A stretch of DNA of 56,291 bases from Nocardia cerradoensis NBRC 101014 (GTDB lineage Bacteria; Actinomycetota; Actinomycetes; Mycobacteriales; Mycobacteriaceae). The stretch lies in contig NZ_BAFW01000173.1 in assembly GCF_000308535.1 (NCBI RefSeq), positions 1-56,291 on the forward strand. Direction: 5' to 3'. The position numbers and the translations under genes were made by a program. Positions 52,088 through 56,291 of the stretch are shown here, one piece after another (positions within the stretch are counted from its first letter, which is position 1; each line of letters opens with the position of its first letter). The notes below the pieces were generated by a model. The model was not told the DNA's origin. It ran no database searches and saw nothing but the letters and a program-made list of their open reading frames with translations.

Positions 52088-53305
52088 TCACCCGGCTCGT
52101 CCGTGCGGCTGGTCCCAGACCAGCGCCAGATACATGCGGGCCCGCTCGCGCGGCGAATCCAGGCGCTCTCCGAGCAGATCGTGCAGCCGGTCCATGCGGT
52201 AGCGCACGGTCTGCGGGTGGATGTGCAGATCGTCGGCGACCGCGTGCCGGTCGCCCATGTTCCACAGCCAGCTGCGCAGCGTTTCGACCAGCCGGTCGCG
52301 CTTACCGTCGGGCAGCTCCCGAAGTGGTTGCAGCACTTGGGCTCGCAGCGTTTCCAGCAGCCATTCGTCGCGATTGGCGATGATGGTGTCGAGTTCGTCG
52401 GCGACCACCACCGGCGATCCGGACAGCACCCCGGCCTTGCGCAACCGCAGCGCGGTGCGAGCGATCCGCATACCGGTCGGCAGCAGGTCCAGCGTGAGCG
52501 GATGACCGATCACCGCGTCGCAGCCCCGCAGCGCGGCGATGAGCCGGGTGATCCGCCCGCCCAGCATCGGACTGGGCACGATCGCCCCGACCGCGTCGTC
52601 ACGCCGGATCGGCAGGCAGTGACCGCCGAGATGTTCCACCACCCCGCAGGAGCGCGCATCGGCCGGATCGGCGAGTACCACCGCGACCTCGGGGGGCAGC
52701 TGCCAGCCCGCGCGCTCGGCGGCCAGCCGGATTCCGATGGTGTCGGAACGCCCGGAAAGCAACATTTCCGCCAATTCCTCGCGATGGCGTTCCCGAGCCG
52801 CGCTGGAGGCGGATTGTTCGAGCACATAACCGTGCGCGGAGGCCGCGGAGAATTCGTCGACGAAGGCGAAAACGGCCTCCGCCAGCACCGCGAGCACCTC
52901 CGGTCCCAGGTCGAGTTTCAGCGCCGTTTCCGCGACGTGATGCCAGGCCGCGCGGGCGCCGACCTGGTACGCGCCGAGCAGATCGGACAGGTCCGCGCCG
53001 TCCTGCAGTTGCTGGCGGCCGACCTGTTCGAAGACCAGCTGTGTCGGCGGCGGAACGCCCTCACCGGCGGAATCTCCTGTGCGCGGGCCGTGTTCGGCCA
53101 GGTCCAGCAACCGATGGACGAACAGCACTCCGACCTCGGCCACCTCGGGGCGATGGTCGTCGAGATAGCGCGCGTAGTCGGGCCACTCGGCGGCGAGCAG
53201 ATCACGGACCTCGTCCAGGAGATCGGGCATCCTAGCGTCGAGTTCCTCCGAAAGCTGCTCCAATGCCTCCGGTGTTATCGGAATTTCATTATGGGAATCG
53301 CTCAT
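52088..53305 (-). CDS. PucR-type transcriptional regulator
   Basis: 405 residues. The C-terminal HTH DDLHIHPQTVRYRMDRLHDL near residue 360 is of the PucR/CdaR type, and the middle resembles a GGDEF-like regulatory domain. ATG 53305 follows GAGAGGA. It diverges from hpnC, and the shared promoter carries a 15-bp palindrome, so it may control the hopanoid genes, by inference from position only. Confidence 0.82.
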   Translation of the reverse strand: MSDSHNEIPITPEALEQLSEELDARMPDLLDEVRDLLAAEWPDYARYLDDHRPEVAEVGVLFVHRLLDLAEHGPRTGDSAGEGVPPPTQLVFEQVGRQQLQDGADLSDLLGAYQVGARAAWHHVAETALKLDLGPEVLAVLAEAVFAFVDEFSAASAHGYVLEQSASSAARERHREELAEMLLSGRSDTIGIRLAAERAGWQLPPEVAVVLADPADARSCGVVEHLGGHCLPIRRDDAVGAIVPSPMLGGRITRLIAALRGCDAVIGHPLTLDLLPTGMRIARTALRLRKAGVLSGSPVVVADELDTIIANRDEWLLETLRAQVLQPLRELPDGKRDRLVETLRSWLWNMGDRHAVADDLHIHPQTVRYRMDRLHDLLGERLDSPRERARMYLALVWDQPHGRAG

Positions 53306-53360
53306 TCGAGTCCTCTCCGACTCGATTATCTTCCGGATACAAAAACACCAACCGGAATCA

Positions 53361-53375
53361 CTTCAACGGTTGAAG
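53361..53375. promoter_or_regulatory. 15-bp palindrome between pucR-type gene and hpnC
   Basis: CTTCAAC-G-GTTGAAG, perfect 7-bp arms, in the unusually AT-rich 103-base divergent spacer. Probable operator for the hpn operon and the adjoining regulator. Confidence 0.55.
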
Positions 53376-53408
53376 ATTTGAGCCCTGTGTTGCGTTCACC
53401 ATCGAATC

Positions 53409-54263
53409 ATGGACGCAGCGACAGCCCCGGCCCGCTGGCTGCGGGCCCGTGAAAAGGAAGAGAACTTTCCCGTCGCGCTGCGGTGGTTGCCGCGCGAACC
53501 ACGCCGGCACCTGCACGCGGTCTACGCAGCCACCAGGTTAATCGACCAGGTCGGCGACGCAGCCCCCGGCGATCGTGTGTCGCACCTGCTGGCGCTGCGC
53601 GCCGACCTCGCCGGTCTGTACCAGGGTCGCACACCCGACGATCCGGTGCTGCAGATGCTGGCTCCCACCGTGGCGGCGTGCGATCTGCCGCAGGAGGCGT
53701 TCCAGGAACTGATCGAGGCGAATCTGCTCGATCAGCGCGTCGGCCGCTACGCCAGCTTCGAGGATCTGCTCGGCTACTGCCGGCTGTCGGCGAATCCGGT
53801 GGGCCGCTTGGTGCTGGCGGTCTTCGACCAGTCCACACCGGACACGGTGGCGCTGTCGGATCGGGTGTGTTCGGCCCTGCAGGTGCTCGAGCACTGCCAG
53901 GACGTGGCCGAGGACTACGCGGCCGGGCGCATCTATCTGCCGCAGGACGATCTGGCCGCGGCCGGGGTGGCGGACGCGGCGCTGGCCACCGGCGGACCGG
54001 GTGATCCGGCGTGCCGGGCGGTGGTGCTCACCCAGGTCGAACGCTGCGAATCGATGCTCGGCGAAGGCGCTCCGCTGGTCGCCCGGCTCACCGGATGGGC
54101 CCGGCTCGCGGTCGCGGGATATCTCGCGGGCGGCTGCGCCACCGCGCGGGCGCTGCGCGTGGCCGAGGGCGACGTCTGGAGCCAGCCGGTGCGGCCCCGG
54201 CACGTCGACACCGTGGCCTCGATGGTCACGCTGCTCGGCAAGGCCACGGTGGTGCCGCAGTGA
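53409..54263 (+). CDS. hpnC: Squalene biosynthesis enzyme HpnC
   Basis: 284 residues of the trans-isoprenyl diphosphate synthase/squalene synthase fold, HpnC subtype. The Asp-rich regions are [14 protein letters not shown] near 46 and [14 protein letters not shown] near 170. In the three-enzyme HpnCDE route, HpnC converts presqualene diphosphate to hydroxysqualene. ATG 53409; no good Shine-Dalgarno. It overlaps hpnD by GTGA. The operon supplies squalene for hopanoids. Confidence 0.93.
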   Translation: MDAATAPARWLRAREKEENFPVALRWLPREPRRHLHAVYAATRLIDQVGDAAPGDRVSHLLALRADLAGLYQGRTPDDPVLQMLAPTVAACDLPQEAFQELIEANLLDQRVGRYASFEDLLGYCRLSANPVGRLVLAVFDQSTPDTVALSDRVCSALQVLEHCQDVAEDYAAGRIYLPQDDLAAAGVADAALATGGPGDPACRAVVLTQVERCESMLGEGAPLVARLTGWARLAVAGYLAGGCATARALRVAEGDVWSQPVRPRHVDTVASMVTLLGKATVVPQ

Positions 54264-55168
54264 GCAGTATCGCGACCGGGCCGACCACGGCGGCGGCCTA
54301 CGACACCTGTGAGCGGATCACCCGCACCGAGGCCAAGAACTTCTACTACGGCATTCGGCTGCTGCCCCCGGAGAAGCGCTCGGCACTGTGCGCGCTCTAC
54401 GCGCTGGCGCGGCGCATCGACGATATCGGTGACGAGCAGGGCGAACCGGCCGCCAAAACCGAGGCGCTGACCCTGTTGCGCAAGGAATTGGACAAGGTCA
54501 CCGGCGGCGCCGGAACCGACGATCCGGTGCTGTACGCCGTCGCCGACACCGCTCGGCGCTATCCGGTGCCACTGGGCGCGTTCGGCGAACTGATCGACGG
54601 GGTGCGAGCCGATGTCGACGGCGTCACCTACACCGATTTCGACGAGCTGACCCATTACTGTCGCTGCGTGGCCGGGGCGGTGGGCCGCTTGTGCCTGTCG
54701 ATCTTCGGCTCCGGCGGCGATCCGTGCGCCCCGATGTACGCCGATCAGCTCGGGATCGCGTTGCAGCAGACCAACATTCTGCGCGATATCCGCGAGGATC
54801 TCGGCAACGGCCGCGTCTATCTGCCCCGGGACGAACTGCTGCGTTTCGGCGTCCGGCTGGAACTCGACGCCGGTGGGGCGCTCGACGATCCCAACGGCGG
54901 ACTGGCCGCGCTGATCCGCAGCGGCGCCGAACGCGCCGAGAACTGGTACTGCCTGGGGCTGCGCCTGATTCCGCATCTGGACGGCCGCAGTGCCGCCTGC
55001 TGCGCGGCGATGGCGGGTATCTACCGGCGGCTCAACGAGCGCATCCGCGCCAATCCGGTGGCCGTCTACGACCGGCGGCTGTCGTTGAGCGCACGGGAGA
55101 AGACGCGCGTCGCCTCCGGCGCGCTGCTGCAGTATTCGATGACGGCATTCGGATGGGGCCCGCGATGA
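54260..55168 (+). CDS. hpnD: Presqualene diphosphate synthase HpnD
   Basis: 302 residues of the squalene-synthase family. First Asp motif [11 protein letters not shown] near 47; second [21 protein letters not shown] near 172. Condenses two farnesyl diphosphates into presqualene diphosphate. The GTG at 54260 overlaps the hpnC stop by four bases, and its own stop overlaps the hpnE ATG (ATGA), so the three genes are translationally coupled. Confidence 0.95.
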   Translation: MSSIATGPTTAAAYDTCERITRTEAKNFYYGIRLLPPEKRSALCALYALARRIDDIGDEQGEPAAKTEALTLLRKELDKVTGGAGTDDPVLYAVADTARRYPVPLGAFGELIDGVRADVDGVTYTDFDELTHYCRCVAGAVGRLCLSIFGSGGDPCAPMYADQLGIALQQTNILRDIREDLGNGRVYLPRDELLRFGVRLELDAGGALDDPNGGLAALIRSGAERAENWYCLGLRLIPHLDGRSAACCAAMAGIYRRLNERIRANPVAVYDRRLSLSAREKTRVASGALLQYSMTAFGWGPR

Positions 55169-56291
55169 CGGCGCGGGTGGCCGTGGTGGGCGGCGGGCTC
55201 GCGGGGATCACCGCGGCCCTGCGGTGCGCGGACGCCGGATATGCGGTGCGGCTGTTCGAATCCCGGCCCTGGCTGGGCGGGCTGACGCATTCGTTTCCCC
55301 GTGGTGCGCTGTGGATCGACAACGGCCAGCACGTCTTCCTGCGCTGCTGCGACCGCTATCTCGCGCTGCTGGATCGGCTCGGCATGCGCGAGTCGGTGCG
55401 GCTGCAACCACGACTCGACATCCCGGTATCCGGCGCCGGCCGGGTGGGCAGGTTGCGGCGGTTGCCGCTGCCGGCGCCGCTGCATCTGAGCTGGGCACTG
55501 CTGCGCTATCCCTGGTTGTCGCCGGGCGCGCGGGTGCGGTTCGTCCGGACCGCGCTGGCGCTGCGAGCCGTCGACACCACCGATCCCCGCACGGACGCAA
55601 CCAGTTTCGGCGACTGGTTGCGTGCGCACGGCCAGGATCGCGACGCCGTCGACAGTCTGTGGGATCTGGTCGGCATCGCCACCCTCAACGCCCGCGCCGA
55701 CGACGTATCGCTGGCACTGGCCGCCACCGTATTCCAGATCGGCCTGCTCACCGACTCGGACGCGGCGGATATCGGCTGGTCGCGTATTCCGTTGCGGCAG
55801 TTGCACGGCGATGCCGGGCAGGCGGCACTCACCGCGGCGGGCGCGACGGTGAGCCACGAGAAGGTCACGGCCGTCCGGCGTTCCGAGGCCGGCTGGTCGG
55901 TGCACACCGGCGACAGCGAATTCGCCGCCGACGTGGTCGTCTCGGCGGTGCCCCCGCCGGCGGCACAGGCACTCCTGCCTCCCGACGCGGTGGGCCTGCC
56001 CGCGAATTGGGCTGCGGCCCTGGGTAGTTCGCCGATCGTCAACATTCATGTGGTCTACGACCGGCCGGTGATGGACGAACCGCTGCGAGCCGGTGTCGGC
56101 ACGGTCGTGCAGTGGGTGTTCGACCGGACCGATGCCTCCGGGTTGCGCACCGAGGCAGGCCCCCGCGGCGCGGCTGCGACCGACGGCCCCGGCGCGGCGG
56201 GAGCAGCGGGCCCGCTTCCCGCCGGCGCGCAGTATCTGGCCGTCTCCGTCTCCGCTGCCGACGCATTCGTCGATCGCCCGGTCGCCGACCT
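55165..56291 (+). CDS. hpnE: Hydroxysqualene dehydroxylase HpnE, 5' part
   Basis: The first 375 codons; cut by the window end. FAD-dependent amine-oxidase-like protein: Rossmann motif [20 protein letters not shown] at residues 5-24, then [13 protein letters not shown]. It reduces hydroxysqualene to squalene, the third HpnCDE step. ATG 55165 overlaps the hpnD stop. Near residues 325-350 lies a low-complexity Gly/Ala/Pro insertion ([20 protein letters not shown]) before [11 protein letters not shown], not expected in the family. Confidence 0.93.
   Translation, partial: MTARVAVVGGGLAGITAALRCADAGYAVRLFESRPWLGGLTHSFPRGALWIDNGQHVFLRCCDRYLALLDRLGMRESVRLQPRLDIPVSGAGRVGRLRRLPLPAPLHLSWALLRYPWLSPGARVRFVRTALALRAVDTTDPRTDATSFGDWLRAHGQDRDAVDSLWDLVGIATLNARADDVSLALAATVFQIGLLTDSDAADIGWSRIPLRQLHGDAGQAALTAAGATVSHEKVTAVRRSEAGWSVHTGDSEFAADVVVSAVPPPAAQALLPPDAVGLPANWAAALGSSPIVNIHVVYDRPVMDEPLRAGVGTVVQWVFDRTDASGLRTEAGPRGAAATDGPGAAGAAGPLPAGAQYLAVSVSAADAFVDRPVAD

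Overview
The window is very GC-rich chromosomal DNA from an actinomycete, most likely a Nocardia or close relative in the Nocardiaceae. From infB to dxr the gene order follows, with insertions, the Mycobacterium tuberculosis order I know from Rv2839c to Rv2870c: infB, ylxR, nusA, rimP, a lipoprotein plus a ferritin-like gene, proS, efpA, cysG, cobB, cobO, Mg-chelatase-like gene, GNAT, mqo, hydrolase, map, penicillin-binding lipoprotein, GNAT, ispG, rip1, dxr. A hopanoid/squalene operon (hpnCDE), an LGFP-repeat protein and frequent GTG starts fit the same assignment. No rRNA, tRNA, CRISPR array, transposase or integrase was found, so this looks like core chromosome with small accessory insertions.

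Layout: 1-2564 holds the translation/transcription block on the minus strand (infB 5' end, ylxR, nusA, rimP). 2968-9823 holds small secreted or envelope genes, proS, yaaA, a membrane-anchored binding protein and an ankyrin protein. 9845-13373 holds the efpA-type exporter, the sirohaem/precorrin-2 enzyme and an LGFP protein. 13529-19646 is an accessory stretch: F420-type oxidoreductase, secreted hydrolase, DoxX protein, phosphotransferase pair with a KstR-like motif, and an Ig-like secreted protein. 19831-24868 is a corrin-ring block (cobE-like, cobB, cobO, chelatase), complemented by cobQ next to map at 29945-32379. 25103-29753 has an EI24 membrane protein, GNAT, mqo and two alpha/beta-hydrolase-fold genes. 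32439-38907 is regulatory and accessory: DUF4254-like, TetR/peroxiredoxin pair, pirin, XRE regulator, two ABC-2 permeases without an ATPase, nitrobindin-like protein and a 51-aa secreted peptide. 38975-48990 holds the penicillin-binding lipoprotein, GNAT, ispG, endonuclease V, a decayed polyphosphate-kinase/SulP locus, a lipid kinase, rip1 and dxr (ispG and dxr both belong to the MEP isoprenoid pathway). 49138-56291 has DUF2631, a LysR-effector-only protein, a PAP2 phosphatase, a two-gene fluoride channel preceded by a riboswitch-like leader, a PucR-type regulator and hpnC-hpnD-hpnE.

The points I find most interesting are: (1) a structured leader before the crcB pair that looks like a fluoride riboswitch whose 3' end also forms an RBS-masking hairpin; (2) a gene scar at 44784-45204 where the start of a PPK2 kinase abuts the end of a SulP transporter, beside a small three-helix-bundle protein whose domain also heads the large protein at 7337-9334; (3) a purN C-terminal relic at 24923-25078; (4) about fifteen genes with a TANNNT -10 hexamer only 6-8 bases before the start codon, implying pervasive leaderless mRNAs; (5) several perfect palindromes at promoters (efpA, mqo, DUF4254-like, TetR/peroxiredoxin, hpn).
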